From: Tigriopus japonicus
Taxonomy: Eukaryota > Arthropoda > Copepoda > Harpacticoida > Harpacticidae
Direction: 5' to 3'
Assembly: GCA_010645155.1 (NCBI GenBank)
Contig: CM021323.1
Location: forward strand, 2,432,351 to 2,496,350
DNA length: 64,000 nt
In this document: in pieces, positions 12,842-25,201 of the stretch
Numbering within the stretch: position 1 is the stretch's first letter
Layout of the letters: each line of letters opens with the position of its first letter
Program-made: the position numbers and the translations under genes
Notes under the pieces: model-generated
Told to the model about the DNA's origin: nothing
Seen by the model: the letters and a program-made list of their open reading frames with translations, nothing else
Database searches by the model: none

Positions 12842-15014
12842 ATGATGATTGTCGTAGAAGAAGCAGCGAAAGAAACATCAACTTTAACATCAGCAGCAAT
12901 AAACTCAGGATTATAGCATTTTCGTGTCAAGTGACAAATGCAATCACAGAGGACCAGAGTGCCATAAATGTTGAAACTTGGAAGCCACGAAGGATAAGGT
13001 AGATTCCATCATTACCTAGTGTCTTCCAGCTATACATTTCAATACGAATTTTGAAATCCGGTTGCCATGACCGATAGAACAAGGGTCTTTGAGGAAAAGA
13101 CACCAACTACCATGGGCCAGAGATCGGCAATTTCAAGGGACATTTAAAACAGAAGCCAAAGATATTAGACGGTAAGTTGTCGGCCATTAGGGCCCTTATG
13201 ATGGATAGTCCAGTCAAGTTTGGACCTTCAAATTCGTCAACATCGTTAAGATAGGGAATCAATACTCACGATACGTTTTCCAGAGAGCATGAGAAAGGAG
13301 CTTAGTACCTTTTTACGCCAAAAACAATAACCTTGATCGCTGTATAATACGCCAGTATATGAATGCACGTGGTGGAAAGTCCGGGCTAGAGCTCTTAAGT
13401 ATACTTGAGAGCTCTAGTTCGGGCCATAAATCTTTAATTAGAAATGATATATCCGCTGATCAATCTGCTGGCATTGACGTACTTACCAACCACATTACTT
13501 TCAAGACCTAAGCAGTGCTCGAGGTAAGTTTACACTAGATTTTTCTCGTGCTCCAATAACATTTGATATTTTTTAAATTGCCAAAAATACTATAGATTGA
13601 CAAATGTATACCTGTGGGAGTTATGATATAACGTCATTTTTTCAAAATCCTAAAATTATGATGGATCAAGGGATTTCTGTTCGACTAAGTCGAATATCAT
13701 ACCGTGCCGCGTTTGCAATTTCTGACATTCTCTTGGGTCATTTTTTTTGTGTGGGTAGCTTCGATTTTGAGATGGATACAAAGGTTTCAGATTTGAACCT
13801 CGCCCGTTCAACGACGTCGACAAGCACGTGATCCGTTTTTCCGATTGTCATTCCCGTATCTGGGATCAAATTGGTTAATTGGCTTTAGGTTTGATTTTGC
13901 ACCTAAAAGTATCCTTAACTTGAGAAAAGGTTTTGGGATGGTTTTCGGTGGATTTTATCTTGGACCGGGCAAAAAGGGTCTATTTTAGTCAAGAAACCTG
14001 TCAGAATGTGGAAAAGGCATTTTATATAATGTAGAAACTAAGACTTATGCCACGTTTTCACTTAAAAATTAACTTAATACGCTAAAATGCATTAAGATTT
14101 CTACCAATACCTTCGTTTGGGCAAATATGACATCTTTTGGTTAACTGAAAGACACTTCAAGATTCGCTTCGAGAATGTTTGAAATGCTATGTCACTTTTT
14201 TAAGCCAAACTGGTGGCAATTTCCCCACAATTATGTGTGCTGCAACTTTGGGTCTAAAGCCAGGTCAAAAGCTCAGATAAAGCCAACAACTGAGTCGTAA
14301 TGATAATACTTACTGTGTGGATTTGTCGTCATACTTTGATCTACTGTAAATCCAAATGCCCGATGTAAAAGCGTCTTCGTTGAGACAGAGTCCCTTTGAC
14401 TTCAACCTGAGAGGGCAGGCGTAAACAGGCTTAGACTGATCCAACGAAATAAATCTATATGTCAATGCAATAGGTTCGAACACAAAGGTAAAAGAGAGCC
14501 CAACCTTTCGGGTACATCAATCGAGCATTCCCTTTGAAGTTTGAGAGCCGTAAGGCTTCGTCGTGGGTAAAGTGTTCAATCAATTCCAATTTGATTCGTC
14601 ATTACTCATTACAGTGCTTAAAACAAGTCATCGGATGATTATTTCAAGAGCATATAACAGGTAATCTTCCACTTTGACATTTGAACTCTTTCATGCAATG
14701 GTGTAACGGGTCCAAAATGAGTCGGTTCGTTTTTCAGTGTTGCCTTGGGCCAGTATTTGTTGTTATGAAATAGATTAAGAGCTAAAATCGAACAAGAAAG
14801 AGCTTTGATCGCAATAGTCTTTTTAAAGAACCTCTACTTAGGCCCCCTCTCCGATAACAATTGTAAATCCAATTTAGTTAGTTTTGGAATCTGAGTATTC
14901 GAAACACAAATTGGAATCTGAACAAGTTCATTCCACAGCTCCTTGTTAGACGCACAAATTTACTTTTACATCATCTTTTTCGGTATTCAAGTTGTGGCTA
15001 CTGTTGTAATTCAA
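12842..15014. other. Intergenic, no gene recognised
   Basis: No gene found. A small hairpin sits at about 13386-13424, where AGAGCTCT arms flank TAAGTATACTTG-like sequence. The 13604-13831 frame shows no motif or splice context. Confidence 0.5.
13386..13424. repeat. Short hairpin
   Basis: CTAGAGCTCT and AGAGCTCTAG form perfect 10-bp arms around an AAGTATACTT-like, itself palindromic, centre. AGTATACTT words also recur in MITE copy C near 37680, so it may be a fragment of a related element. Confidence 0.5.
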
Positions 15015-15112
15015 TACTACTGGTCCTGGAAATCCAGGATTCGAACTAAGTCTTGTACTAGTTTGGATAGTAGACGATTACTCAACCAAGCACTGTGACC
15101 CAACTTTACGAC
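15015..15112 (-). repeat. tRNA-like / tRNA-derived SINE head
   Basis: Read on the minus strand, TGGTTGAGTAATCG resembles an A box and, about 35 bases later, AGTTCGAATCCT resembles a B box, followed by GGATTTCCAGGACC. The spacing fits a tRNA-like molecule, but a full acceptor stem is not evident. A similar GGATTAGAACCC word lies at about 15314, possibly a decayed second head. A SINE or a tRNA pseudogene is more likely than a working tRNA. Confidence 0.4.
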
Positions 15113-16025
15113 GAACTCACAGATTCTAAAATACCACTTGAGGAAACCATATTTGTGAGCTTACACTCGATTTGAGACGGAGGAAACCGTCTCATTCAGT
15201 GTCTCGGGACTTTTTTTGTCTCTGAGAAACAGAGCTTGATAAATAACTCGTGTCAGTTGTGAGTACTCATTGATCAATCAGTTGGTTCTCTAGGATTTAA
15301 AGGAATTCAGGATTAGAACCCTGCTATTTCCTGCCACTTAACAAATCTTAGGTTGAAGCAGAAGCGTTTGTGGGACAACCGAAGCTTCAGCAGCATTGTC
15401 TTTATTGTTGGCAGTTCATCTCAAGACCATTTGTATAGAAGATGACTGGCTTGAGGGCAAAACAAGGGCTGAGGTTGGTCGTTTTCAAAGAACATCCAGG
15501 AGAAGAAGAAGATGATGAATTTAACTTTCATCAACAATGCAACTCCAATCTAAAACTAAGCTTTTCAAAACAGCTATATCATTGGCTTTTATTGATAAGC
15601 CAGTTGTTTGACTGATTTATTTTGAGACCAAACTCATCAATCTTTGATGACGAGTAAAGGAGAACCAAACCCTGTTGTTGGTGTATTTCGAATGTGCCAA
15701 AGATATATTTTGATGCCTGCAGTAGTGCCAATTGAGACTTATCAAATCAGTAATAATGTATTTACCCATATAAAAGCCATTGAGGTTAGAACGTTGTTGA
15801 ATATTCATGCAAAATACCGATACACAAGCCACATGTCTTTCACGTAAGATCAAAGCAAAGCTTTTATGGATATTCGGTATTTACATAAATTTTCATTTTG
15901 AAGAAAGTCCATGCGAACACGAACTATACATTTTTAAAGTAACTGTAGAAGGAACCGTACATTGAAAATATCGGTCTAAAATTCGACAAATACTATGTCA
16001 CCGGTTTGCTGTGGAAATGCTAAAC
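15113..16025. other. Intergenic, no gene recognised
   Basis: Open frames on both strands overlap at 15.6-15.85 kb, which argues against coding. No repeat with ends was defined. Confidence 0.5.
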
Positions 16026-16263
16026 CAGGGGTCGGCAACCTCTTTTGAGTCAAGGCCCAAGAAATTGGATTCGTGTTGTCAGGGGCTCCGCAAAAGCAGA
16101 CGTTGGTAGTAGGTTCAGGGTCCCATATATTAGCGATCAGAGAGCTTTGGGCCCACGAGTGCAGTACTATGGATGGCTAGTGGGCCCACTATTTTGGACT
16201 TTCCCCATAGACCCTGAGCCCACCAACGACCATCCTTAAGCTCACAAGTTGCTGCGACCCCGG
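16026..16263. mobile_element. Small decayed hAT MITE
   Basis: It starts CAGGGGTCGGCAACC and ends AGTTGCTGCGACCCCGG, inverted termini with a few mismatches. The flanks TGCTAAAC and TGTTAAAC form an 8-bp direct repeat with one mismatch. CAGGGG starts and 8-bp duplications are typical of hAT elements. It is 238 bp long and non-coding. Confidence 0.65.
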
Positions 16264-17549
16264 TGTTAAACGGATGCGTCATTCACTTTGGTTAAAGTAC
16301 TCGTACTTTGCAAGAACTGTGCAAATGCTTTTGAAAATAATTCTCAAAACTCAAGGATTACATAATTTAGATTTATTTCAGGAGCAGAAACACACGTCTG
16401 CCCTTCGAAGGGCTTCAGTTGTGGCAATGGTTGAAATGTTTAGTACTCTCTGAAAAGAATGCTACGATGTTAAAAAAGAACACTTTTGCTAAATAGCGAC
16501 CGCATTATTTCATTAGTCATAAAAACCAACCTCCTTTCTTCATTGGCTGGTTGGTATTTTCAAGCATTGTAGGTGATGGCGAACGTTGTTTGAACATCAT
16601 TAGTGCTACGATTGCATAACTTTTTCAAAGGCAATTAAAAACAGCACCAAACTTTAGCTTCTAATACAAGTCCAATTATCAAAATCAACACTGATGATTG
16701 TGGACAATGAAGATGTTTCGAAAGATGGCAGAGCATCTCTTTCTTTCTATCTCTCTAATGGCTCTGAAATATTTTGTTTCGTTATTTTCCTCCTTCGTCA
16801 ATTAAGCTTCAAATGGACTTATCAGGTCAGTAACTGAAAAGGCAAAGGACGTTGGGGAAAACTTCAAAGCAGAAAAAAGTAAAAAAGGTTTTAATTTTCA
16901 TGATGAATGCAAGCTAATATCGTTAGAAGCCATTTGTGTTCGTTCCCTCTAGTCTTCGACCTTTTCCTGATGGACCAAAAAAGCTCTCATTCAAAATTTC
17001 TGTGAGAACTCTGGTTTCGGTTTTGGCAAGTCTGCAGATTTTATGGTCTCCAAAAGTTTGCACTTTTGTGTTTGTTTTATCGCCAGGTCCTTTTGGTTTT
17101 GGTTTCAAACTCTTTCAGTCGAAACTTTCGAAGTCTGTTTAAGGGGACATAAATGGTCAATCACTTCATTGAATTTTTATTCTTCTAAAAATGAAATCAA
17201 ACCAAGCTGTCATAAGCTTGACCACGTATGATTATTGGCGATGGACCAAAAAGGCTCGTGACCTAAACCGAAAGTTTCGACTATAAAAGGGCTTAACTGA
17301 AACCGGATCTGAAACCGGAAGCAGATGACTACAAAATTAAAAACAGTTCATGCATATTGTACATTCATATCAAAATAAGCACATATTTTAAAAAAATCGA
17401 AAAGTTTCGGATTTTTTTCTTCGATATTGCCGTCAAATTCCATTCTTCATGGTGCATATCTATTTTCTCTTGCAATTAATGATTTTTGTTAATTAAGTTC
17501 TGTAAATAAAGAAAACATGACCGCTTAAATTCAAAAAAAATAAATAAAT
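16264..17549. other. Intergenic, no gene recognised
   Basis: Open frames near 16.9-17.2 kb overlap on both strands and carry no motif. GACCAAAAA words near 16973 and 17241 may belong to a decayed repeat, but no ends could be set. Confidence 0.45.
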
Positions 17550-17942
17550 TTAAAAAAACACAAAAACAAAAAAGGAAGTGCTTATCAAGATACGCACTTT
17601 CTTTAGCGTGAGCGAAATTGCAGGCACAAATTTGCTATTTTTTGTTGTCTGCGCCCATAGGTCCGTTATTATACATTTCATGAACAAATTGATTAAACGT
17701 AAATTGCAGATGACAGACACTGGTTCATTCTTTCTCAATATGACAATTTTGACCCTGTTCACTGCCTCCAACCTTGCCTTGAAACTCTTGGCAGCCTTCT
17801 TGAAGTCCCTTGGGCAAATGGAGGCCTTTTGACACGTAATGGAGGCCTTCATGCCCACCACATTTGATGGATACTGACTACGTACATAACGCCCTGCCAG
17901 TAGTAGCCATGTAAGTTGAGCTCGGGAGTGTAAGGAGGCCAT
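17550..17942 (-). CDS. Unknown open frame, possibly an element remnant
   Basis: A 130-codon minus-strand frame with a Lys/Arg-rich centre and a low-complexity Phe/Val tail encoded by A-rich DNA, which suggests the frame outruns any real coding part. A second minus-strand frame (18034-18336) lies 91 bp upstream, so both could be remnants of one transposon-borne gene. No domain is recognised. Confidence 0.2.
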   Translation of the reverse strand: MASLHSRAQLTWLLLAGRYVRSQYPSNVVGMKASITCQKASICPRDFKKAAKSFKARLEAVNRVKIVILRKNEPVSVICNLRLINLFMKCIITDLWAQTTKNSKFVPAISLTLKKVRILISTSFFVFVFF

Positions 17943-18033
17943 GAATCATTTCCTTAAAATCCAAGATTTGCTGTGAGATACTAATGAATCTTGATGAAAC
18001 TTGTGAATAAAAAAAGAGTCGCTTGATGTTGCC

Positions 18034-18336
18034 TTAGTTCTTTAGTACTTCCCCTAACTCTCTGATTCCCCTGCTGATGCTCATGATGGATGTGGCCAGC
18101 TCCTTAGTCATCGATTTGGTCGCGCAAACAACCGCCTTCGTCTTGATTTTGATCAAATTGTTCTCAATGTGTTTGCTTTTTGGTCTGCCACCCCTTATTT
18201 GTATGACGGGGGCCTCTGTCTCGTCATAGGGCCTCTGTCTCGTCAAAGGGCCTCTTGATCTTGTGCGCGGTCCCCTTGTTGAAGCCATAGTTTGACGAAA
18301 CGGCGGTGGCTGTAATGACTTTTGTACTATGCACAT
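18034..18336 (-). CDS. Unknown small basic open frame
   Basis: A 100-codon frame with a true ATG. A second Met at residue 17 starts a basic stretch rich in Arg, Thr, Pro and Gly (STRGPRTRSRGPLTRQRP), followed by a region with helical character. The composition is more protein-like than the neighbouring frames, but I recognise no family. It could be a short gene or a piece of a transposon gene. Confidence 0.25.
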   Translation of the reverse strand: MCIVQKSLQPPPFRQTMASTRGPRTRSRGPLTRQRPYDETEAPVIQIRGGRPKSKHIENNLIKIKTKAVVCATKSMTKELATSIMSISRGIRELGEVLKN

Positions 18337-19067
18337 TTATTACAATTACTTTTGCTAAATCAGATCTTTCTTTTTTGGTTAAAAAAACATGAACTTCATT
18401 CCATGAGAGGACCTTTCTCCATTGAAAGGCTCCAATTTGAAATTTCTCTAAAATGTAGAAGGTTTGTTATTTAATTTTTTTTTGTATTTTGTAAGGAAGA
18501 AAAATGGTCGAAAAATCAGTCGATAGCTTTTCAGAGGGATGATTTGCTGTTACAGACATTGAGAGTGATGAAAATCAGTTGAAAATAATGAGATCTCCAA
18601 GCAAGAGATCTTGGACCATGTCCAATTTGAGGGTTCGTTTACGAGGAAGTTCTGCATTTATTTACCATGGAATTAGCGATACTATCAGTTCAAGTTAGAA
18701 GATCTGAAAGTCATTTGAAGCTTTCAACCTACTGACAAAGAAAACCAATGTGACGAAAGCAAAAAAAAAAATATTGTCTTAAATAACCTCTAAGAACCAA
18801 GATGTTTAAATATTTTTGTTAAAACAATCACGTAGCAAATTTGGAACGTAACAACTTTATTGGGGCCCTTGTCTAGCCCTCAAATGGGCTCAGTTTCGTG
18901 TTCGTTAGCCCTCGAAGAAGCTAGTAACAGTGTAAGGCTACGTACAGGGTTAGATATCTTTACTCGTGAAGGCTTGAGTCGTAAATTACGTGGTTCCAGA
19001 TCTTTGAACATCAGCTCCTAAGGTACTTTAATTTTTAATCATGCCAGAAAAAAGCTTTTGTGATGAG
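18337..19067. other. Intergenic, no gene recognised
   Basis: A+T-rich, no open frame of note and no repeat ends. The last eight bases (19060-19067) are the left target duplication of the element that follows. Confidence 0.5.
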
Positions 19068-20109
19068 TAGGGACGGGCAGAAAGTGCAAATAATCTTACC
19101 CTTTTAGTTACCAAAAGTTGCAAAAAAATGTGCCCAAAAGTGCAAAACAAAGTGCAGAAAAATGTTGAAAGTGCAAATAAATGAAAAAAAAAGAGCAAAT
19201 AAATGTCGAAAAAAGAGCAAATAAGTGTCAAAAAAGAGCAAATAACTTGCATTTGGACTTAAAACGTCATTCATGGAGTACCCACGGCTCCTAATTGAGC
19301 AGAAGTCATTTACAAGTTCTAAAGACATTTGAGACTAGTTTGAGGTGAAGAGACAATGCCGCACAAGTAATAGAGTTCTATTAATTAGGTCACTAGCAAA
19401 AAGGATATAAAGTCCCTTAAAATATACCAGAAAACAACCTTCTGAATTTTTAATTCCTAAGGTGGTCTCGTGGATGTATGTACCTAAAATATTGTCGAAA
19501 TATATTTAACAATTGTTTTATATGGCTTTACATCACTCATCAATTGTTCTCAAATACTTTTGGAACTTAAAAGTCATATCTCCAAGTCAATTAAACAATG
19601 TGTACTGCTACATTGATGTATCCTTAGCTTGATGATTTTAAGTTGATAACGGCCTTTTTTATAAATAGCGATCTTTGTAGGCAGCAAACATAATTCCGCA
19701 ATCTATATTGTTTGTAGATCCTTCCATTACCATAACATGAGTTTCTTTAGGTTTGCTATTTGTTGGTTGCATGCAATGAGATTCTTTGGTCTAATCTTTA
19801 GTTTAGTAAACAGGATGTTAGTTATAGTTAAAGCCAAGATGGAAAATAAAGTGTGAGGTTTGCGTCTGAAATGCACATATTTCTTCAAGGTGCTAAGAAT
19901 GGTTGATTGTAAATGCAAGCTTTTTCGACTAGTTCAAAATTTGATCTTGAAACTAAAAATCCTTTCAAAAGCCACTACATTTTCTTAACAATTTGTCAAT
20001 TTTGTCCAAAAACGTAAATAAAAAGTGCAAATAAAGGTGAAAAGTGCAAAAGTGCAGAAAAATGGGTTTATGTTATCAAAAATCTTTTTACACTATTTGC
20101 CCGTCCCTA
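19068..20109. mobile_element. hAT-type element, TAGGGACGGGC family, copy 2
   Basis: The 1042-bp element begins TAGGGACGGGCAGAAAGTGC and ends TATTTGCCCGTCCCTA. It is flanked by exact 8-bp copies of GTGATGAG at 19060-19067 and 20110-20117. Both subterminal zones are crowded with AAAGTGCAAA-like words, reminiscent of the short repeats near hAT ends that bind transposase. Copy 1 is at 11785-12841, and a reverse-oriented decayed copy is at about 36010-36740. No intact transposase frame. Confidence 0.85.
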
Positions 20110-20117
20110 GTGATGAG

Positions 20118-21393
20118 AAAGGCTACACTTCTTTGTAATGATTGCAAAGTATTCCAATTGATCCCAAATATTAAAGGATACATGAATTTCAAAATCAACA
20201 TGTGAAAGATTTTTCAGATATGTAATTAATGAACACTGATGATACTGCACTCGAAGTTGGGCCCACCCCTGTATGTACCCCGGCTGTTACATAGAACTCG
20301 TATTTGATCAATTGCAAGTGACCAAATTCACATAACAACTTGGACAAATCTTCGTCGTCCTGATACGCTCACATTTCATCTGGGAGATTCATCGTTGTTG
20401 AATTGATTGCCGCTCACAAACGTTTTTAACCTCAGCCTTGAAAAGCTCCAGAATAGTGATCAGAACGTAACATTCGGGAACTCAAGCACGAAAATGTGCG
20501 TCACAACTGTCCAATTTAATCGTTTAGAATTATTCTTTTTATTCATCAACATGGTGATTATCATCAACAGTAGAAAGGGATCATTCGGCATCAGAGACTT
20601 AAGAGAGATAGCCCAACTGATTAGCCATATAAAATGCTGGCAAATGATGTGACCACCTAAGGAGGATTGCAATACGTAAATGCTATCAAATGTGCCGATT
20701 CTTGGAGTCGTCAGTCAGCTAATTAAATGTTATAGATGTTTTTAACGATGCCCCATCAATCAACGCCATCACGTTGTTGGATATGCCAAGCCCGAAATGA
20801 CCCAAAATTGGTTCATTAAAACAATTCTGCTTACCATGGCTTTCCAATTTACAAAAGAGCAAGCAAAACGAAATGAAATGAAATGAAACAAATAATCGAA
20901 ATACGACACTTTGTGTCGGGTAGACTCCTCGCAGAGACTTTTTTACTTAATCTTTCGTATTTCTCTCTTACAGATCAAGGTCATCAAGATGTGGCTGATG
21001 TGATGACAATGACCACCATTGCTCTACTATCAAAGACAAAGACAACTGCAGTAAATAGGGGAAGATGGAGAAGGTGAAAAAAATGCCCAATTCCTGCCTC
21101 GTCAACCGTTAATGGCGATTCTCGGATTACCACGACTCGTAGTACCATCAAGAACCGTTGGTTGGTGTCCGCCCGCCGCCAGACATCTCGTCACAGACAC
21201 AACACGTCAAATCTAATGAGTCAAGGTCTGGGAAATACGGAACGACGAAAACCTCATTCACTCCTTCCTTCAAAGACACACATACAAGCATCCTCAGCCC
21301 ATTTCATCAGCCAAGGGTATTCTCCGTCGCCAAACACGCTTAGCGGGCCAAGTTGCATTACGGCGAGCACCTCAGGCCTCGAAGTCGACAAAA
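20118..21393. other. Upstream region of the basic Gln-rich gene
   Basis: No certain gene. From about 20970 the sequence becomes more G+C-rich and CTCTCTTACAG at about 20962-20972 resembles a splice acceptor. The frame of the gene at 21394 stays open upstream to a TGA near 21220. An upstream, spliced 5' exon is therefore possible. Confidence 0.4.
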
Positions 21394-22893
21394 ATGCTTG
21401 GCAATAGGCGAACACTACAATCAATTCGAGCCTTTCCATCCGTCAAAGCCCCGGTATCGATTCTAAATCAGGGGAGGGAAAACCTGAAACGGACCGACAA
21501 TGACAACAGAGACAACAGATCCTCTCGTCGTGGCAATGATGATGTTGATGATGGCCACATCAACACGGCGAACATCAAGATGGCGGTTCGATCTCAACCT
21601 TCGCGTAGCCAAAAAAGGTTGCCCATTATAAGGGTGAGACAAGCTACAGAGAAGAGAGGATCGCTCCAATTCGATAAGATCACACACCAATTAATGGAGA
21701 AAAAAGTCCTCGGACTTGGAGGAGATTCGTATCTGAAATTCGAAGAATTATCTCGACCACTAAAAGTCAAGCATTTCGAGCGTACTCCACTCATATTAAC
21801 ACGCAACAACCACAACTCATCATCTGAGAATAAAAAGACCAGGATTACAAGGGCCCATCCTCCCCCAGCACCCCAATTCAAACCAAAACCAACACAAGCT
21901 GGAGGAAAACAACGGCAAGTGCTTCAACAGCAACAACAACAACAACCATCTCATCTGACGAAAAAACCCCAGAATCCGAAGGTGCTTAGCAGAACTCGAA
22001 AGGTATTTCGCATGCAAACGAACTCCATTTCGAAGAAAAGAGATGACCACGGTCCGAGCCAAAATTTGGGGAAAGGTATTTCATCTACCATTGGAAGCAA
22101 ATCAAGAAAAGACCCCAAACATGGCAAGCCCAAGAAACAAGAGATGAGATTTAAAAACTCACGAAGCCTTAAGTTTGAGCCCAAACTTGTTAGAGCCAAG
22201 AAATATTCTGATCCCATCAGAGCACTCCCAAATACATCATCAGTTCAAAAACGAACTGATGTCAAGGGGTCGAAAAGGGAGTTTCAATCTCAAAGCAACA
22301 AACCCAATGTAAAGTACGCTTTGCGGTCAGACACTCAATTGACAATTAATCCTCCTAGAGGTTCCAAACCTATTGGGAAAAAAATGGCATTAACCAACTC
22401 AAAACACCATGGCATGGCAAAGAAATTTCGGGCTATGCCAAGGGCGAAAGTTGATAGAAGGCCCTTAAGAACGAGCAAAACGAAGGGTGAGAAAATCAGT
22501 TCAATGTCGACGGCGAACGAACGAGGAATCTTGAGAATGAACGTGGATTCTCAGCAAGTATTACCATCAGAAAAGATGAGAAAGATCCGACAGCAGCAAC
22601 AGCAGCAACAGAAACAACAACCACCACCACCACCACCACAACAACAACAACAGAAGCACCTTCAGCAGAGGCAACAACTCCTACAAAAGAAAGGAAATCT
22701 TTTGAGAAATCCTTCAAACTCCAAGATACCGTCAAATAAAAGAATACATTTTCAATCTCAGTTTCCAGAAACAAAAAAGATCGGTGATTTGTCATCACCA
22801 ATTGAAAAAGAACAAGCTCGACGACAAACGGAATGGAAAAAGTTTCGACATGGTACCGCTCAAAGATGGCAATGGAGAGGCTATATCAAATGA
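21394..22893 (+). CDS. Basic Gln/Pro-rich protein of unknown function
   Basis: A single uninterrupted 499-codon frame, by far the longest in the left half of the window. The product is very basic (Lys/Arg throughout) and low in hydrophobics, with no signal peptide or membrane segment, so it is probably disordered and perhaps nuclear. Two polyglutamine runs are visible: seven Gln near residue 180, and near residues 402-428 a mixed tract of CAG/CAA-coded Gln around six Pro. The C-terminus ends in WQWRGYIK. ATG 21394 is the first Met after an in-frame stop near 21220, but the frame is open for about 57 codons before it, so an upstream exon may join. I recognise no domain. Length and composition support a real gene, although low-complexity DNA inflates open frames. 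Confidence 0.6.
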   Translation: MLGNRRTLQSIRAFPSVKAPVSILNQGRENLKRTDNDNRDNRSSRRGNDDVDDGHINTANIKMAVRSQPSRSQKRLPIIRVRQATEKRGSLQFDKITHQLMEKKVLGLGGDSYLKFEELSRPLKVKHFERTPLILTRNNHNSSSENKKTRITRAHPPPAPQFKPKPTQAGGKQRQVLQQQQQQQPSHLTKKPQNPKVLSRTRKVFRMQTNSISKKRDDHGPSQNLGKGISSTIGSKSRKDPKHGKPKKQEMRFKNSRSLKFEPKLVRAKKYSDPIRALPNTSSVQKRTDVKGSKREFQSQSNKPNVKYALRSDTQLTINPPRGSKPIGKKMALTNSKHHGMAKKFRAMPRAKVDRRPLRTSKTKGEKISSMSTANERGILRMNVDSQQVLPSEKMRKIRQQQQQQQKQQPPPPPPQQQQQKHLQQRQQLLQKKGNLLRNPSNSKIPSNKRIHFQSQFPETKKIGDLSSPIEKEQARRQTEWKKFRHGTAQRWQWRGYIK

Positions 22894-25199
22894 TACTCAT
22901 TTGACATTTGTTTAGAAAATTTTAGAGTACCTGAACCATTTGAAAGCATGACGTGAAATCACCAATATTAATCCAATATAACATGTCCTTCATTTCTGAA
23001 GTGTGTGAGTCGAAACTGTTTCTGTATTTCTGGTTTCAATTATATTAAATTTAATTCTATTAATTTGCCTTAAACCTCAATTTCTAGAATAATGCAATCC
23101 AGGTTTTACCGGTGATTTTTAAACTCTTGTAAAACCAGTTATGGACCTATTTTAGGTCTTTAACGTTTCTCCAAATCTTTCACCAACTAACATCAATTCA
23201 TTTTACCGCATATCATAACATTCCACACGCAATCGCAAATGATTTGATTCAATCGATTTTATGTTATTTCGCTAAACTTTTGAAAAACATCGAGATAATG
23301 CATTGGATGGGCAAGAAATGTTAGGTTTTTAATTGTTTACCACTGAAATGCAAGTGCTTGAAAAAATAAAATGTTAATGTTACTTTTGGCAATGTTTCGG
23401 ATAAATGCGGTCAAAAATGTTCCAAAAAGGATGGACGTTTTCAAGTTAACGTCACCAACTTTAAGATAAAGGCTTTACTACCGCCATCTACCGATAGAAC
23501 AAGTCCTATCTTGAAAAGTAGGTTAAAAAAAGAACAAGTTTGTTAAAATTTTCTTCGCTTTTTGCATAAACTTTGCTTGATTATGGTGCATGGATAGTTA
23601 AGCTTGTATTTGATACCATTTTGATTGTCAGGAAAGCAAATGCATTTCCAGTCTTAAAAACTTTGCACATTTTCTCAACTCATAGCTCTATCTAAAAAAA
23701 GGGAGTCTAGGAATTAATGTACAACTTCAATTTAATTTTTATTTTTTCCTCTTGACACCCTTAAAAACCCTTAAAAACCTGGGAACTACTCGAAACTAAC
23801 AACTAATAAGGACAAAAATTGTTTGGGTAGCATTGGCACCGTCTAATCACCTAAAGCCCAATCAGCCAATAGATGCCCGCATCCGGAAATTGATTAAAAT
23901 AGATGGCGGCCCCAATGTTTACTTGAAAAACACAATTACTAACCCTCCCTTGTCGATGTTGATAGCGGAACTCCAAATGGAACTTAAAGAGTTTTCTAAT
24001 GAATTTTGGCATAGATCATGCCTGAATTACCTCTTTAGTAGTCAGATTTCCATGCCAATTTGAAAGGGATTTTACGAATGATTTCAACCAAAAACCATTA
24101 CAGGTCAATTAAAAGTACTTAGTCAACATTTGAGGCACTTTAGTTTGTCCAAAATTGATGAATGACCGTTATAATCTTCAAAAATATGTGTATCATGGGA
24201 ACTACGAGCTGTTGCCGCATGAAATCCACTAGATGGCGCACTTTATGACCGTACTCTGCTCTAGTCGATATGACAGGCCTTTGCAAGTATTCTACACTGA
24301 CACTAAATAAATTTTGAGTATCTAAACAAATGAAGACTATTTTGATGGCAATATGTCTCTTATTTTTACTAAAGACTTTTCAACTTCTAAAAAAGTGACA
24401 AATAGGAGTTATGCCATTCATGACAAGAAATAAATGACCTTACTAATGCCCAAATTTTTATGATGTTCATCATCTGAAAACTAGCCTCTCAGGTCTGAAA
24501 TGTTATATTTACGCCAGTGTTCCTCTTTAATATAATGTTGACCTCATTTGTCACTCAAAACAGATTGCATTGCTTCCGAGTTTTAAAAATATGTTTGGAA
24601 AAGGAGGGTGCGTGATTTTACTGGGGAAAAATAGCGATAAATAACTAAACTTGTTCACTTGCCTATACTTTATTCTCTTATCTTTTTCATTCTAATTATT
24701 GTTCATTAAAAAATGCATCAGTTGTTAATGTATGCACATCATATTAGACTAAATTATTTTATTTGCAAAATATATAAGGAAAATGAAAGTTTTTGACTAC
24801 ATTCGATGATTTTAATTTTGGTTGTTTTCGTCTAATCAGGCAGTGTTTTGTATTTTTCTTCAAATTATCCCTTTAACGGCTGTATTTTTGTTTACCTTGT
24901 ACTGTCGTTTGACTTACAATTAGACATGCTCAAAGGTTGCTTTAAGTTAAAGTCTTTCTTCAAGTGAACGTTAGAAATCATAATGCTGCATGGTGGTAAA
25001 ACTGCCGTTGGCTGTGCTGAGTTGCTCAGTCCATTTTGGGGGATCCACGTTTTTCACATTTAAGCGTCTAACTCCCTTGGTCCTTGGAGACGATCTATAT
25101 TTTGATACCTCTGCTTTCACCTGGTTAATAATATGCTCAGTTTATTTGCTAAAAACTGAAAAGCATAAAATTATAAAAGAAATATAAAAAAATTCTGTG
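22894..25199. other. Intergenic, no gene recognised
   Basis: A+T-rich with no credible coding frame. The 23833-24063 frame has no motif. GCCATCTA words near 23485 and 24230 may be traces of old repeats. Confidence 0.5.
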
Positions 25200-25201
25200 T
25201 A

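Noticed and set aside
22496..22801. Minus-strand Val-rich frame opposite the Gln-rich ORF
   Set aside because: Antisense shadow of the CAG/CAA and CCA tracts of the plus-strand gene.
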